Origin: Rhizobium sp. NZLR1 | GTDB taxonomy: Bacteria; Pseudomonadota; Alphaproteobacteria; Rhizobiales; Rhizobiaceae | Assembly: GCF_017357385.1 (NCBI RefSeq) | Contig: NZ_CP071632.1 | Span: forward strand, 1,431,501-1,495,500 | DNA: 64,000 nucleotides | Direction: 5' to 3' | Part shown: positions 1 through 11,554 of the stretch, one piece after another | Layout: each line of letters starts with the position of its first letter | How positions within the stretch are numbered: the first letter of the stretch is position 1 | Notes under the pieces: model-generated | Databases searched by the model: none | Seen by the model: only the letters and a program-made list of their open reading frames with translations | Told to the model about the DNA's origin: nothing | Translations under genes and position numbers: made by a program

Positions 1-2167
<2,167 letters not shown>

Positions 2168-2191
2168 TGCATCGACGAACTGCGGCGTGCT

Positions 2192-4501
2192 TTAGACGTC
2201 GTCGGGAATGCGCAGCGAGATCACCGTGCCCACCGCTTCGCGGGAGCGGATCTTCATGCGGCCGCCATGCAGCGCGGTCAGTGAGCGGGAGATGGCAAGC
2301 CCGAGGCCGGAGCCGCCCTTGCTCTTGGCATACTGGCTCTGCACCTGCTCGAAGGGCTGGCCGATCTTCGCCAGTGCCGAGCGCGGAATGCCGATGCCGG
2401 TGTCGGCGATGGTGACGACGACGGCGCCGTCGACACGGCGTGTGCGCACCGCGATGCGGCCGCCGTTGTCGGTGAACTTCACCGCATTGGAGAGCAGGTT
2501 GAGCAGCACCTGTTTCATCGCCCGGCGGTCGGCCATCAGCGTCAGCCCGGATGAGATACGCTGGTCGATGACGATGTTCTTTTCAGCCGCAGGCATGGCG
2601 GTGAAGCGCAGGCTTTCCTCGATCAGCGGCACGAGATCGATGCGCTCGCAGTGCAGCCTGAGGTGGCCGGCCTCGATCTTCGACATGTCGAGAATATCGT
2701 TGATGACGTTGAGCAGATGTTTGCCGCTGTCATGGATATCGCGGGCATATTCGTCATATTTCAGCGAGCCGAGCGGACCAAACATCTCGTTTTGCAGAAT
2801 TTCCGAGAAGCCGAGGATGGCGTTAAGCGGCGTACGCAGCTCATGCGACATGTTGGCAAGGAATTCCGATTTCGCCTGGTTGGCAGCCTCGGCGCGTTCT
2901 TTCTCAGCCTGATAGTTGGCGTTCGCCGTTGAAAGTTCCGATTTCTGGCTCTCCAGCGTCTGGCGCGAGGCGGATAGGTCGCCGATCGTTGCCATCAGCC
3001 GGCGTTCGGATTCGCGCAGCCGTTCCTGATGGCGCTTCATCAGCGTGATATCGGTTCCGACCGAGACCCTGCCGCCGTCGCGGGTGCGTCGCTCGTTTAT
3101 CTGCAGCCAGCGCTCGTCGGCAAGCTGCACTTCCGTCGTCCGTGAATAGCCGGAGCCGTCGGCATCGGAAATCCGCCGCTCGATGACAGGACGGGCGGCG
3201 GCAGCATTGACGGCCGAGCGCTCAGTGCCGGGCACGAGCACGCTGTCCGGCAAGCCGTAAGCCTGCTGGAAATGCGTGTTGCACATGACCAGCCGATCGT
3301 TTTTGTCCCAGAGGACGAAGGCTTCCGAGGTGCATTCGATGGCGTCGGCGAGGCGCTGGTCGGCTTCGGCGTAGCGCTGCGCGAGCCGATGCTGCTCGGT
3401 CACGTCCATGGCGATGCCGATCAGGTGCACGCGGCCGGAATTGCTGCGGATCACCTGGGCGCGGGCGCGCATCCAGACATAGTGGCCGCCGGCATGGCGC
3501 ATGCGGAAGATCTGATCGACCTGACCGGAATGGCCCTTGGCGATGGCGCGGGCGATCTCGTAAAGCCCGCCGTCATCAGGATGCATCAGCCGCGCGGCTT
3601 CACCGAAGCCCATCGTCTTGTCGGAACCCGGCAGGCCGAGCATGTCGTACATCGAGCGTGACCAGAAGAATTCGCGGTTCTCGAAATCGAAGTCCCAGAG
3701 GCCGCAGCGGCCGCGCGACAGCGCCGTCTCGACGCGCAGGTTCGATTCCAGGAAGATGTCGTCGGCGTCGCGGGCGCGCTTCACCTGCGTGTAATAGGCA
3801 TAGAGAATGACCAGCAGGATCGAGGAGATGCCGGCAAACAGCGTAACGTTGAGGGCCAGCTGCTCGCGCCAGAGCCGGCTGATCTCGTCGAGCGAGGTGG
3901 CGGCGACGATATAACCGCCGGCATTGCCCATCAGCGTGATCTCGGCATAGTGCGGCACGCCGCCTATGGTCGTTTCGATGACGCCGGCGCGATCGCCGAA
4001 CCGCCGGATCGCCGAGACCTCGGGGAAGAAATCGCTGACGTTGCTGCCGACATGCGAAAGCCCGGCGGTCGTCGCGGCAAAAACCTTGCCGCTTGCCTGC
4101 ACGAGCAGCACGAAGGCGCCGCTGTCGAGCCGATCCTGCGGCAGGAACCTGGCGAGCCGGGCCTGCGCTTCTGCGATATCGCCGCTGTCGAAAATGTCTG
4201 ATGTATCGGCAAATACCGCAGAGGCGGTCGCTGCCGAAAGCGCGGTGGCATGGCGAGCCGAGGCTTCCAGGCGGGAGTATTCGCTGACCATGCCGAAGAA
4301 ATGCGATGCGGCGACGATGAAGAGGAAGGCGACGATCAGCGCCGGAATGGCGCGCTTCAAGAGCAGCTCGGCCTTCGGCAGATGACGCAGAAGAGGTTCC
4401 GATGTCGCATGACCGGAAAGGCTGTCTCGCCAGGCTTTCAACCCGTCAAAATCGACACGCAGCCGTCCTCCGGCCACGGTTGCCCGCCGCACGTCCATCA
4501 T
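2192..4501 (-). CDS. Membrane-bound PAS-domain sensor histidine kinase
   Basis: A 769-residue hybrid-free histidine kinase. Transmembrane segments lie near residues 51-70 and 217-237 and enclose a periplasmic sensor of about 145 residues. Two PAS domains follow (about 255-372 and 378-490), then a coiled coil (about 490-545). The DHp H-box SHELRTPLNAILGFSE has the phosphorylatable His near residue 553, and the C-terminal HATPase has NLLSNAVKF (N box), DTGIGIP and GGSGLGLAI. No response regulator is adjacent, so its partner is elsewhere. The start could be either of two consecutive ATG codons after an AAGG/GAGA-rich leader. The ligand is unknown. The DHp resembles the PdhS-like rhizobial kinases, but I do not assign it to a named kinase. 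Confidence 0.9.
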   Translation of the reverse strand: MMDVRRATVAGGRLRVDFDGLKAWRDSLSGHATSEPLLRHLPKAELLLKRAIPALIVAFLFIVAASHFFGMVSEYSRLEASARHATALSAATASAVFADTSDIFDSGDIAEAQARLARFLPQDRLDSGAFVLLVQASGKVFAATTAGLSHVGSNVSDFFPEVSAIRRFGDRAGVIETTIGGVPHYAEITLMGNAGGYIVAATSLDEISRLWREQLALNVTLFAGISSILLVILYAYYTQVKRARDADDIFLESNLRVETALSRGRCGLWDFDFENREFFWSRSMYDMLGLPGSDKTMGFGEAARLMHPDDGGLYEIARAIAKGHSGQVDQIFRMRHAGGHYVWMRARAQVIRSNSGRVHLIGIAMDVTEQHRLAQRYAEADQRLADAIECTSEAFVLWDKNDRLVMCNTHFQQAYGLPDSVLVPGTERSAVNAAAARPVIERRISDADGSGYSRTTEVQLADERWLQINERRTRDGGRVSVGTDITLMKRHQERLRESERRLMATIGDLSASRQTLESQKSELSTANANYQAEKERAEAANQAKSEFLANMSHELRTPLNAILGFSEILQNEMFGPLGSLKYDEYARDIHDSGKHLLNVINDILDMSKIEAGHLRLHCERIDLVPLIEESLRFTAMPAAEKNIVIDQRISSGLTLMADRRAMKQVLLNLLSNAVKFTDNGGRIAVRTRRVDGAVVVTIADTGIGIPRSALAKIGQPFEQVQSQYAKSKGGSGLGLAISRSLTALHGGRMKIRSREAVGTVISLRIPDDV

Positions 4502-4692
4502 CTCTTCGCCTTGTCCCTCGTGTGATTCGCGCGCCGCTCGCTCGAACCTGACCTAGAGAATCATGGGTGATTCGCCTTGTCCAGAGGCAAAGGTAAAAAT
4601 CCGTTAACTATCTATGATTTCGTGCTTTTCGGGCGATACGACTCGCTAGGCAACCGGTCGCCGAATTTTTCGCGACGACCGGTCGAAGCAAA

Positions 4693-7341
4693 TTACCCTT
4701 TAAGCGTGCGCTCGACGATATCGCGCACGTCGGTCGAAAGAGCGGCAGCCTGCTCGATCTCGATTAGCGCCAAACGGGCGTGATCGGCACGTGCCGGTTC
4801 AAGCGCGCGCCAGGAGCGCATCGAAGTGAGAATGCGGGCGGCAAGCTGCGGGTTGCGTTCGTCGATATCGAGAATCTGACGTGCGAGGAAACGATAGCCT
4901 TCGCCGTCGGCGCGGCCAAAGCCGGTCGGATTGGCGAAGGCGAAGGTGCCGACCAGCGCCCGCATCCGGTTCGGATTGGTCCGCTTGAACAGCGGATCGT
5001 CCATCAGCGCGCGAATCCGTTCCAGGGTTTCCGCGCCCGGAATGCCGGCCTGGATTGCGAACCATTTGTCGATGACGAGCGCATTTCCCGCGAAGCGGTC
5101 GCGGAAGTTTGCCAGCGCCTCGTTTGTCTCCGCGCTGCCGGCGAAACGATGGGCGAGGATCGTCAGCGCATGGCTGAGATCTGTCATATTGTCGGCAGCA
5201 TCAAAGGCGGCCTTGGCGCGGGCCGGCGTCTGCTCGGCATAGGAGAGATAGGTGAGGGCGGTATTGCGCAAGGCCCTGTGGCCGGCGCTTTTCGCGTCCG
5301 GGCTGAAATCGCCCAATGTCGTCATCGCCGCGTAGAGGTCGGCAAAAACATCCTTTCCGGCATCGGCGATCTGCTTCAGAACCGCTTGCCGGCCGGCATG
5401 GATGGCATCGGGATCATTGTTGCCGCCGAGTTCGCGGGCGATATCGGATTCGCTCGGCAGAGCCAGCGCCTGGGCGCGGAAGGCAGGCTCGAGGCGCTCG
5501 TCGGCGGCCGCCGCAATCAGCGTCTCGACGAAGGTCGCCTCGCAGACGACAGGCTTGCCCTCGCGAGCGTCGCGGGCTGCTTTCAGGAGGTTCGGCAGCG
5601 CCAGATCGGTCAGTGCCTGCCAGCGGGCGAAATGATCGGTCTCATGGCGGGCGAGGTGGGCGAGATCGGCCGGGCTCTGATCGAAATGCAGGTTGATCGG
5701 CGCGGAAAAGCTGCGGTTGATCGAAACGACTGGCCGCGAGCCAATGCCATGAAACACCGCCGTTTGCGTGCGGCCTGTGAGATGCAGCACCTCGCCGGCA
5801 TATTCCGCGCCGTCGACCGAGCGAGGCTCGATCTTGCCGCCGTTTTCGCCGAAGAGCGCCAGGCTGAGCGGAATGTGCATCGGCTCCTTGTTCGGCTGGC
5901 CGGGTGTAGCGGGCGTCATCTGTTCGAGCGACAGGGTGAAGCTGCCGGCGGCCGCATCATAGCTGCCCGATGCGGTGACGAGCGGCGTGCCGGCCTGATG
6001 GTACCAGAGCGAGAATTGCGTGAGGTCGCGCCCGCTTGCATCCTCGAAGCATTTGACGAAATCCTCGATCGTCACGGCCTGGCCGTCATGACGATCGAAA
6101 TAGAGGTCCATGCCCGTCTTGAAGCCGTCCTTGCCGAGCAGCGTCGCGATCATCCGCGTCACTTCGCTGCCCTTCTCGTAGACGGTCGTCGTGTAGAAAT
6201 TATTGATCTCGCGATATTGCGTCGGCCGCACCGGATGAGCGAGCGGGCCGCCATCTTCCGGGAACTGCTCCGACTTCAGATGGCGCACCTCGGCGATGCG
6301 CTTGACCGGCCGCGAGCGCTGGTCGGAAGAGAATTCGTGGTCGCGATAGACCGTCAGGCCTTCCTTGAGGCACAGCTGGAACCAGTCGCGGCAGGTGATG
6401 CGGTTGCCGGTCCAGTTGTGGAAATATTCATGCGCGATGATCGCCTCGATATTGGCATAGTCGGCATCGGTGGCGAGTTCCGGATCGGCAAGGACGTATT
6501 TGTCGTTGAAGACGTTGAGGCCCTTGTTCTCCATCGCCCCCATGTTGAAGTCGGAGACGGCGACGATCATGAAGATGTCGAGATCGTATTCGCGTCCGAA
6601 CCTCTCTTCGTCCCACTTCATCGAGCGTTTCAGCGCGTCCATCGCATAGGCTGCGCGCGGCTCGTTGCCGTGCTCGACATAGATCTTCAGCACCACCTCG
6701 CGGCCGGACATGGTGGCAAACGTGTCTTCGACGACGCCGAGATCGCCGGCGACGAGCGCGAAGAGATAGCTCGGCTTCGGATGCGGGTCGAACCAGGCGG
6801 CGAAATGCTTGCCCGGGCCGTAGCCGGCGCCGCCGAGGAAGTTGCCGTTCGACAACAGCAGCGGGTTGGCGTCCTTGTCGGCGATAATGTTGACCGTGAA
6901 CGGCGCAAGCACGTCGGGCCGGTCGGGGAAATAGGTGATGCGGCGGAAGCCCTCCGCCTCGCATTGCGTGCAGTAGATGCCGCCGGTGCGGTAAAGGCCC
7001 ATCAGCTTGGTGTTGGCCTCGGGGTTGATGACCGTAGTGATCGTCAGCTCGAAAGGCACGCTCTCCGGCAGGTCGCGCACCGTCAGGCTTTCCGCTGTTG
7101 CGTCATAACGCGAAGGGTCGAGCTCCACCTGGTCGAACAGCAGCCCGGACAGCGTCAGCTCGTCGCCGTCGAGCACGATTGGCGCCGTTGTATCGGCGCC
7201 CGGGCGGCGATGAAAGATCAGGCGTGCCTCGACTTTTGTCTCCGTCGGGTCGAGTTCGAAGGTCAGGTCCACGCGTTCCAGCACAAAGTCGGTGGGACGG
7301 TAATCTGCCAGATGGATGACCTGGCCGGTATCTGTTCGCAT
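4693..7341 (-). CDS. pepN: Aminopeptidase N (M1 family)
   Basis: A zinc exopeptidase that removes N-terminal residues from peptides in the cytoplasm. At 882 residues it is full length for the proteobacterial PepN type. It shows the substrate-binding GAMEN motif (about residue 268), the zinc site HEYFH (about 303-307) and the downstream Glu in KEGLTVYRD (about 327). The start ATG follows CAGGAAACACC, a good ribosome binding site. The gene stands alone. An inverted repeat ACCGGTCG/CGACCGGT at 4653-4683 lies just beyond the stop codon but has no T tail. A long ORF on the opposite strand is a codon-bias shadow. Confidence 0.96.
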   Translation of the reverse strand: MRTDTGQVIHLADYRPTDFVLERVDLTFELDPTETKVEARLIFHRRPGADTTAPIVLDGDELTLSGLLFDQVELDPSRYDATAESLTVRDLPESVPFELTITTVINPEANTKLMGLYRTGGIYCTQCEAEGFRRITYFPDRPDVLAPFTVNIIADKDANPLLLSNGNFLGGAGYGPGKHFAAWFDPHPKPSYLFALVAGDLGVVEDTFATMSGREVVLKIYVEHGNEPRAAYAMDALKRSMKWDEERFGREYDLDIFMIVAVSDFNMGAMENKGLNVFNDKYVLADPELATDADYANIEAIIAHEYFHNWTGNRITCRDWFQLCLKEGLTVYRDHEFSSDQRSRPVKRIAEVRHLKSEQFPEDGGPLAHPVRPTQYREINNFYTTTVYEKGSEVTRMIATLLGKDGFKTGMDLYFDRHDGQAVTIEDFVKCFEDASGRDLTQFSLWYHQAGTPLVTASGSYDAAAGSFTLSLEQMTPATPGQPNKEPMHIPLSLALFGENGGKIEPRSVDGAEYAGEVLHLTGRTQTAVFHGIGSRPVVSINRSFSAPINLHFDQSPADLAHLARHETDHFARWQALTDLALPNLLKAARDAREGKPVVCEATFVETLIAAAADERLEPAFRAQALALPSESDIARELGGNNDPDAIHAGRQAVLKQIADAGKDVFADLYAAMTTLGDFSPDAKSAGHRALRNTALTYLSYAEQTPARAKAAFDAADNMTDLSHALTILAHRFAGSAETNEALANFRDRFAGNALVIDKWFAIQAGIPGAETLERIRALMDDPLFKRTNPNRMRALVGTFAFANPTGFGRADGEGYRFLARQILDIDERNPQLAARILTSMRSWRALEPARADHARLALIEIEQAAALSTDVRDIVERTLKG

Positions 7342-7450
7342 GGTGTTTCCTGAAGACCGTTATTTGACAACCGTGGAATACAGAGGCGGGCGCACTCTGC
7401 TATAATTTTGCCGGGCATGATTACATTAAAGTCTGAACTAAAGTTAAAGC

Positions 7451-7485
7451 AAATTGCCCGCGAACACCAAGTTCACGGGCAAAAT
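7451..7485 (-). terminator. Hairpin terminator after the methyl-accepting protein gene
   Basis: A 12-bp stem with one mismatch (TTGCCCGCGAAC at 7454-7465 against GTTCACGGGCAA at 7471-7482), loop ACCAA. On the minus strand the stem is followed by a T-rich stretch. It lies 45 bases past the stop of the gene at 7529. Confidence 0.65.
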
Positions 7486-7528
7486 ATCCTCTTCAGAACT
7501 GAAGGACGCGGCTGTTGGGCGAAAGGTT

Positions 7529-8635
7529 CTATTTTAGATTGAGTGCCGCCTTGATCGTCGCGTCGCTTTCCGTCCGCTGCACGACGACGCCGTACCAGCC
7601 GAGCCCGTCGTAATCCTCGTAGCCGAGGGTGCGCGCGAAAGCGACGATCGAGCCGTTATTGTCGTAGTAGCTGCCCTTGGCCCGGCCGGACGGATTGGCG
7701 AGAGCAAAATGGGAAAACAGCAAGGCGGGATTGGTGGTGGCGATCACCCGGCTCTTGCCGTCGAGCAGCATGACTGTCGTCCTTTCCGCCAGTTGCGGCG
7801 GCAGGTTCGCCTCTTTCTCGACGATCGCCTGGCCCTGGTTCTGCCAGTCGAAATAGACGCCGAGCGTGCCGATCAGCCGTCCGTCGAGCTTGCCTTCTTC
7901 GCGGATGCCGGTGGCATAGACGAGCGCATGCCTGTTGTCATGGATCGGGCTCGCTTTGACCTCGTCGACACTATACGCCTCGCCGGAGGCGCAGGCAGAC
8001 GCCGCGCGGAACCATGCATCACCGGCAAGGCTCGTGCCGGCAATCTTGCGCTGGAACTTGGGATTGGCCGATGCGATCACCTTGCCCGAAAGATCGGTCA
8101 TGACCAGATCGAGGTAGACGGTGTAGAAGCGGTTGATGGCGCCGAGACGCTCCGCCGCAAAGGCGACGGTTTCCCGATCCGGGTTTCGCAGCGCCCGCCA
8201 GAGTGCCGGGTCCGTCGCCCACCAGCGCACATCGGCCGTGCGCTCGAAAAGATTGCGGACAATGAGCTGCACCAGCGTCTGCGCCAGATCGGTGAGGCGA
8301 ACGCCCTCCATCTCCTCGACCAGCGAATCCGCCATGGCGCGGCTGAGGCCGATGCGCCCGAGCACGTTGCTCTCGAACCTGCCGGTGATGTCGGTGGCGA
8401 CCTGCGCCAGCCGCTGCACCTCGTTGGCAACGACCGCAAAGCCCTTTCCGGTCTCGCCGGCTCTTGCCGCTTCGATCAGCGCATTGATGGCGAGCAGCTT
8501 GATCTGCTTGACGATATTGGTGTTGTCGGCGCTGAAGCGCTCGAGGTCGGTGCTGATGCCGTCGGTGACAACGCGCATCGAGCGCGGCGTCGCATTTTGC
8601 GACTGGGCAATGGTTTCGGCGCTAAGCGGCTTCAT
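7529..8635 (-). CDS. Soluble methyl-accepting-type signalling protein with C-terminal Cache-like domain
   Basis: A 368-residue protein. The first 110 residues hold a short chemoreceptor signalling hairpin whose tip reads [20 protein letters not shown], with VANEVQRLA just after, the conserved CheA/CheW-contact region. Residues from about 120 to 365 look like a Cache/PDC sensor ([20 protein letters not shown], then [11 protein letters not shown] and [16 protein letters not shown]). This reverses the usual chemoreceptor order, and I see no transmembrane segment or HAMP domain. The hairpin is too short for a full methylation bundle. I chose the ATG at 8635, which has AGGA upstream. An extension to a TTG at 8695 lacks support. 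It probably senses a cytoplasmic small molecule; whether it works in chemotaxis is inference. Confidence 0.8.
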   Translation of the reverse strand: MKPLSAETIAQSQNATPRSMRVVTDGISTDLERFSADNTNIVKQIKLLAINALIEAARAGETGKGFAVVANEVQRLAQVATDITGRFESNVLGRIGLSRAMADSLVEEMEGVRLTDLAQTLVQLIVRNLFERTADVRWWATDPALWRALRNPDRETVAFAAERLGAINRFYTVYLDLVMTDLSGKVIASANPKFQRKIAGTSLAGDAWFRAASACASGEAYSVDEVKASPIHDNRHALVYATGIREEGKLDGRLIGTLGVYFDWQNQGQAIVEKEANLPPQLAERTTVMLLDGKSRVIATTNPALLFSHFALANPSGRAKGSYYDNNGSIVAFARTLGYEDYDGLGWYGVVVQRTESDATIKAALNLK

Positions 8636-8972
8636 CAAATGATCCTGGAAGGGGCGGGCAATCGTTGCAGGGCGAAGAAAATTTCGAGTAAGCAAAAACG
8701 ATGCGTGCCTATGGTTTTCAATTGGTTAACACCGACCGGTCAGAGGTGAACATTTTGCGGCGAAATGGCTGAAGAGAGCAAAAAATCGACGCGAGGGCGC
8801 GCATCCGCACCGTCGGGCCTGCGCCGGAAGGTGACTTTGCGATTCTTCCACGCCGCTTGCGATTTTTTCGCCAATCGGGATTTTCTTCGCTACGATGGGA
8901 GACGTCATCTTCTGCGTTCCCGAGTCGAACGCGTCTCCCCGTTGCTGTTAAGTCGACATAAGAGCCAGGATC
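8636..8972. other. Divergent intergenic region without a gene
   Basis: 337 bases between the methyl-accepting protein (leftward) and the EamA exporter (rightward). I see no convincing ORF or promoter pair. The stretch has a GACCGGTC palindrome near 8733 and two TTGCGATTYTT copies near 8837-8866 of unknown meaning. Confidence 0.5.
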
Positions 8973-9911
8973 ATGCACGCGGTTCTCAAAAACCCGATGA
9001 GAGGCATTGCGCTGAAGGTCTCGTCGGTCGTGGTCTTCCTGGCCATGCAGACTTTCATCAAGCTGGCGGGCTCAGACATCCCACCCGGTCAGGTCACCTT
9101 CTGCAGGTCCTTCTTCGCGCTTTTCCCGATCATGGCTTATCTCGCCTATATCGGGCAACTGCGCGCGGCCTTCTACACCGCCAATCCGATCGGCCACCTC
9201 AAGCGCGGCACGATCGGCATCATGTCGATGGCTTTCGGTTTCTACGGCCTGCTGCATCTGCCGCTGCCGGAAGCGATTGCGCTCGGCTACGCCTTACCGC
9301 TCGTCGCCGTCGTCTTCGCCGCGGTTTTTCTCGGCGAGACCGTGCGCATCTATCGTTGGAGCGCCGTCTTGGTCGGCATCGTCGGCGTCGCCATCGTCTC
9401 CTGGCCGAAACTCACGCTGTTTCGTGACGGCGGCATGGAAGCCGAGCAGGCCGTCGGCGCGCTCTCGGTGCTATTTTCGGCCGTTCTCGGCGGCATGGCG
9501 ATGATCCAAGTGCGTCGTCTCGTCGAGGAGGAGAAGACGGCGACGATTGTGCTCTATTTCTCGCTCATCGCATCGGTCTTCTCGCTGGCCTCCCTGCCGT
9601 TCGGCTGGCTCGTCCTGCCATGGCCGTCGGCACTCTATCTCGTCGCCGCCGGTTTTTGCGGCGGCGTCGCGCAGATCCTGCTGACGGAAAGCTACCGCCA
9701 TGCCGATGTCTCCACCATCGCGCCGTTTGAATATACCTCGATCCTACTCGGCATCATCGTCGCTTATTTCGTCTTCGGCGACGTGCCGAGCTTTACCATG
9801 CTGATCGGCACTCTCATCGTCATCTCCGCCGGCATCTTCATCATCTATCGTGAGCATCAGCTCGGCATCGAGCAGAGGGAGGCGCGCAGAGCCACGACGC
9901 CGCAAGCCTGA
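8973..9911 (+). CDS. DMT-superfamily exporter with two EamA domains
   Basis: A 312-residue inner-membrane protein with about ten hydrophobic helices arranged as two EamA repeats. The start ATG follows CCAGGATC. EamA proteins export small metabolites such as amino acids or drugs; the substrate cannot be read here. The C-terminal tail is charged (EHQLGIEQREARRATTPQA). It stands alone, divergent from the methyl-accepting protein. Confidence 0.88.
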   Translation: MHAVLKNPMRGIALKVSSVVVFLAMQTFIKLAGSDIPPGQVTFCRSFFALFPIMAYLAYIGQLRAAFYTANPIGHLKRGTIGIMSMAFGFYGLLHLPLPEAIALGYALPLVAVVFAAVFLGETVRIYRWSAVLVGIVGVAIVSWPKLTLFRDGGMEAEQAVGALSVLFSAVLGGMAMIQVRRLVEEEKTATIVLYFSLIASVFSLASLPFGWLVLPWPSALYLVAAGFCGGVAQILLTESYRHADVSTIAPFEYTSILLGIIVAYFVFGDVPSFTMLIGTLIVISAGIFIIYREHQLGIEQREARRATTPQA

Positions 9912-10070
9912 CGCTTGCAACCGCATGATATGAAGGCTTTTAAGGCGAATATCGCCGCTTGGGGAAAATTGCTCGCTAAGAGCGAAAAGAATGGTGAATT
10001 CTTGGGATATCGCTGCCGCACGGAATATGTTTGTTGAAGATGAGAGAGTATCATTTATTCGAAGCTGTGC

Positions 10071-10157
10071 ATGTCTGAATGGCCGCTGATACCGGGGAAG
10101 CTTCCGGTATTGCTGCTCCGAACGCTGGCCGGCGCGCGGAGGTGGAGAAAAGCATAA
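10071..10157 (+). CDS. Possible 28-codon upstream ORF overlapping the next start
   Basis: ATG at 10071 opens 28 codons (begins MSEWPLIPGK, ends ARRWRKA) and closes with TAA at 10155-10157. That stop shares its last base with the ATG of the next gene (TAATG). Such overlap allows translational coupling. Its own ribosome binding site is weak, so it may be chance or part of a longer leader. It is not a known family. Confidence 0.25.
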   Translation: MSEWPLIPGKLPVLLLRTLAGARRWRKA

Positions 10158-11029
10158 TGGCATTCACGGCGGAGCAATTGGCGGGGAACTGCTCCTTTCT
10201 GATGAGCATCCGCTTTTTGGCTGGGCAGATGCGCGGCATGTTCGATGCCGGCCCGCGCCTGGCGCGATTGCTCGCTTCGCATCAGCGCTGGCTTCTGACC
10301 CAGACTGCCTATGCCCTCAACCTGGAATATGACCCGCGCGACCCGACCTCGGGTTTCACCGCCGTTCGGCTGACCGGACGCATCACCGCGCATAAGGTGG
10401 CGAGCCGCAACACCGTTCTCGCCTTTATCGAAGAACTCTATACCTACCGCTTCATTGTTCACACGCCCGGCGACGAGCGGCGGCGGCCACGTCATTTCGA
10501 GCCGGCCGACGTCAGCCATCAGGCGATGTTTGCCTGGATTCATTCCAATCTCGGCGCGCTCGATCTACTTGACGGCGGTCGAAGGGCAGCGTTTTTTCAG
10601 TCAAACCCATCAATGATGCGGCTGGTTCAGCCGCGCATCGCCCGCCATTGCCTGGAAGATGCCGCCTGGCGCGAGCCGCCCGAACAGGTGGCGCTGTTCC
10701 TCTGGACGGAGGCTGGTGGCCTCGTCGTCGACAACTTCATCGCTCGAATGGATATGGAAAGCAGCGAGCCGGATAGATTTTCCGTCGGCCGCGTCGAAAC
10801 CCGTGCGCTCGCCGCCGATTTCATGATGTCGCGCACCCATCTCCAACGGCTCTTGGCAAAGGCGGCGCAGCGCGGCTGCGTCGGCTGGCATGACGAACCA
10901 CGCAAGGCGCACATTTGGATATCGCGGGATTTCGTCGAGCAATACTGCGCCTGGCAGGCGGTCAAGTTCGCCTATGTCGACGAAGCCTTCGAATGGGCAA
11001 AAGCCCAGATCGAGGAAATTGCCGTCTGA
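10157..11029 (+). CDS. Putative regulator with two winged-helix-like regions
   Basis: I do not recognise this 290-residue protein as a named family. The middle part (about residues 75-115) reads LTGRITAHKVASRNTVLAFI and continues EELYTYRFI. This looks like a MarR/Lrp-style winged helix. The last third has a second such stretch (LAADFMMSRTHLQRLLAKAA then QRGCVGWHDEPRKAHIWIS). No signal peptide or membrane segment is visible. The chosen ATG follows GGTGGAGAA. An alternative in-frame ATG at 10079 would add 26 residues of poorer quality. DNA binding is inference from the helix-turn-helix-like spacing. Immediately downstream, on the other strand, are two very small genes. Confidence 0.75.
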   Translation: MAFTAEQLAGNCSFLMSIRFLAGQMRGMFDAGPRLARLLASHQRWLLTQTAYALNLEYDPRDPTSGFTAVRLTGRITAHKVASRNTVLAFIEELYTYRFIVHTPGDERRRPRHFEPADVSHQAMFAWIHSNLGALDLLDGGRRAAFFQSNPSMMRLVQPRIARHCLEDAAWREPPEQVALFLWTEAGGLVVDNFIARMDMESSEPDRFSVGRVETRALAADFMMSRTHLQRLLAKAAQRGCVGWHDEPRKAHIWISRDFVEQYCAWQAVKFAYVDEAFEWAKAQIEEIAV

Positions 11030-11185
11030 TCACAGAACGATTGCCGCAACACTTGGTCCAATGCAGGGGGCGGCGTCGACCGGCTTGAGCGATAGCTCGC
11101 GCTCATATTCCCGCGCGGCTGAGACCGCGACGCGGATATGCTCGAAGGTTTCGATGTTGCGCAGAAGCGATATCAGGATCGTCAT
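11030..11185 (-). CDS. Small hypothetical protein (51 aa)
   Basis: ATG at 11185 opens a 51-codon frame starting MTILISLLRNIETFEHIRVA and ending GPSVAAIVL, with its stop directly abutting the end of the convergent regulator gene. It has a short hydrophobic N-terminus and then an amphipathic charged stretch. I recognise no family. Codon usage (GCC, GAG and CGC rich) fits the host, which is the main support. Confidence 0.45.
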   Translation of the reverse strand: MTILISLLRNIETFEHIRVAVSAAREYERELSLKPVDAAPCIGPSVAAIVL

Positions 11186-11204
11186 CTTTGAGTACTCTTA
11201 ACGC

Positions 11205-11228
11205 AAAAGGGCAGGCGAAGCGCCTGCC
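11205..11228 (-). terminator. Rho-independent terminator after the 63-aa gene
   Basis: A perfect 8-bp stem GGCAGGCG/CGCCTGCC (11210-11217 and 11221-11228) with a 3-base loop. On the minus strand it is followed by TTTT. It sits between two small minus-strand genes and should separate their transcripts. Confidence 0.75.
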
Positions 11229-11230
11229 GC

Positions 11231-11422
11231 TCAATATTGCTGGAAGTCCGAAAAAATCGCGTCGGGGCGCGCTGTGCGGCCGTTGATGTCGGTGCCGCGG
11301 GCGATCATCTGTTCATTCGCGGCAAAGCCGAAGCGGCTGTAGCCGTGAGTGGTACGAACTTGGTCGCCGGCGAGGCGAAGGGTTTCAAACCCGCTATGGA
11401 TAGGACGAAATCGTTTGTTCAT
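11231..11422 (-). CDS. Small hypothetical protein (63 aa)
   Basis: A 63-residue basic protein beginning MNKRFRPIHSGFETLRLAGD and ending RPDAIFSDFQQY. The ATG at 11422 follows AGGAACCAAGGCC. A clean terminator just past its stop supports it as a real transcription unit. No membrane segment or known motif is visible. An upstream in-frame extension to 11449 is possible but unlikely. Confidence 0.55.
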   Translation of the reverse strand: MNKRFRPIHSGFETLRLAGDQVRTTHGYSRFGFAANEQMIARGTDINGRTARPDAIFSDFQQY

Positions 11423-11554
11423 GGCCTTGGTTCCTGTGGTTCCTCCCAAGACACCACTTCATATTGCGGTGCAGCATTGATTCCGCAATGCGTCATGGCG
11501 GGATGCAGCCATGCGTAAAGCGCATAGATCGATTCATAATATATTCAACTTTGG

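Noticed and set aside
4653..4683. Inverted repeat after pepN as a terminator
   Set aside because: An 8-bp stem with a 15-base loop and no T tail; too weak to list as its own feature.
4780..7353. 857-codon frame opposite pepN
   Set aside because: A shadow ORF produced by GC-rich codon bias; the opposite strand encodes a complete M1 peptidase with all motifs.
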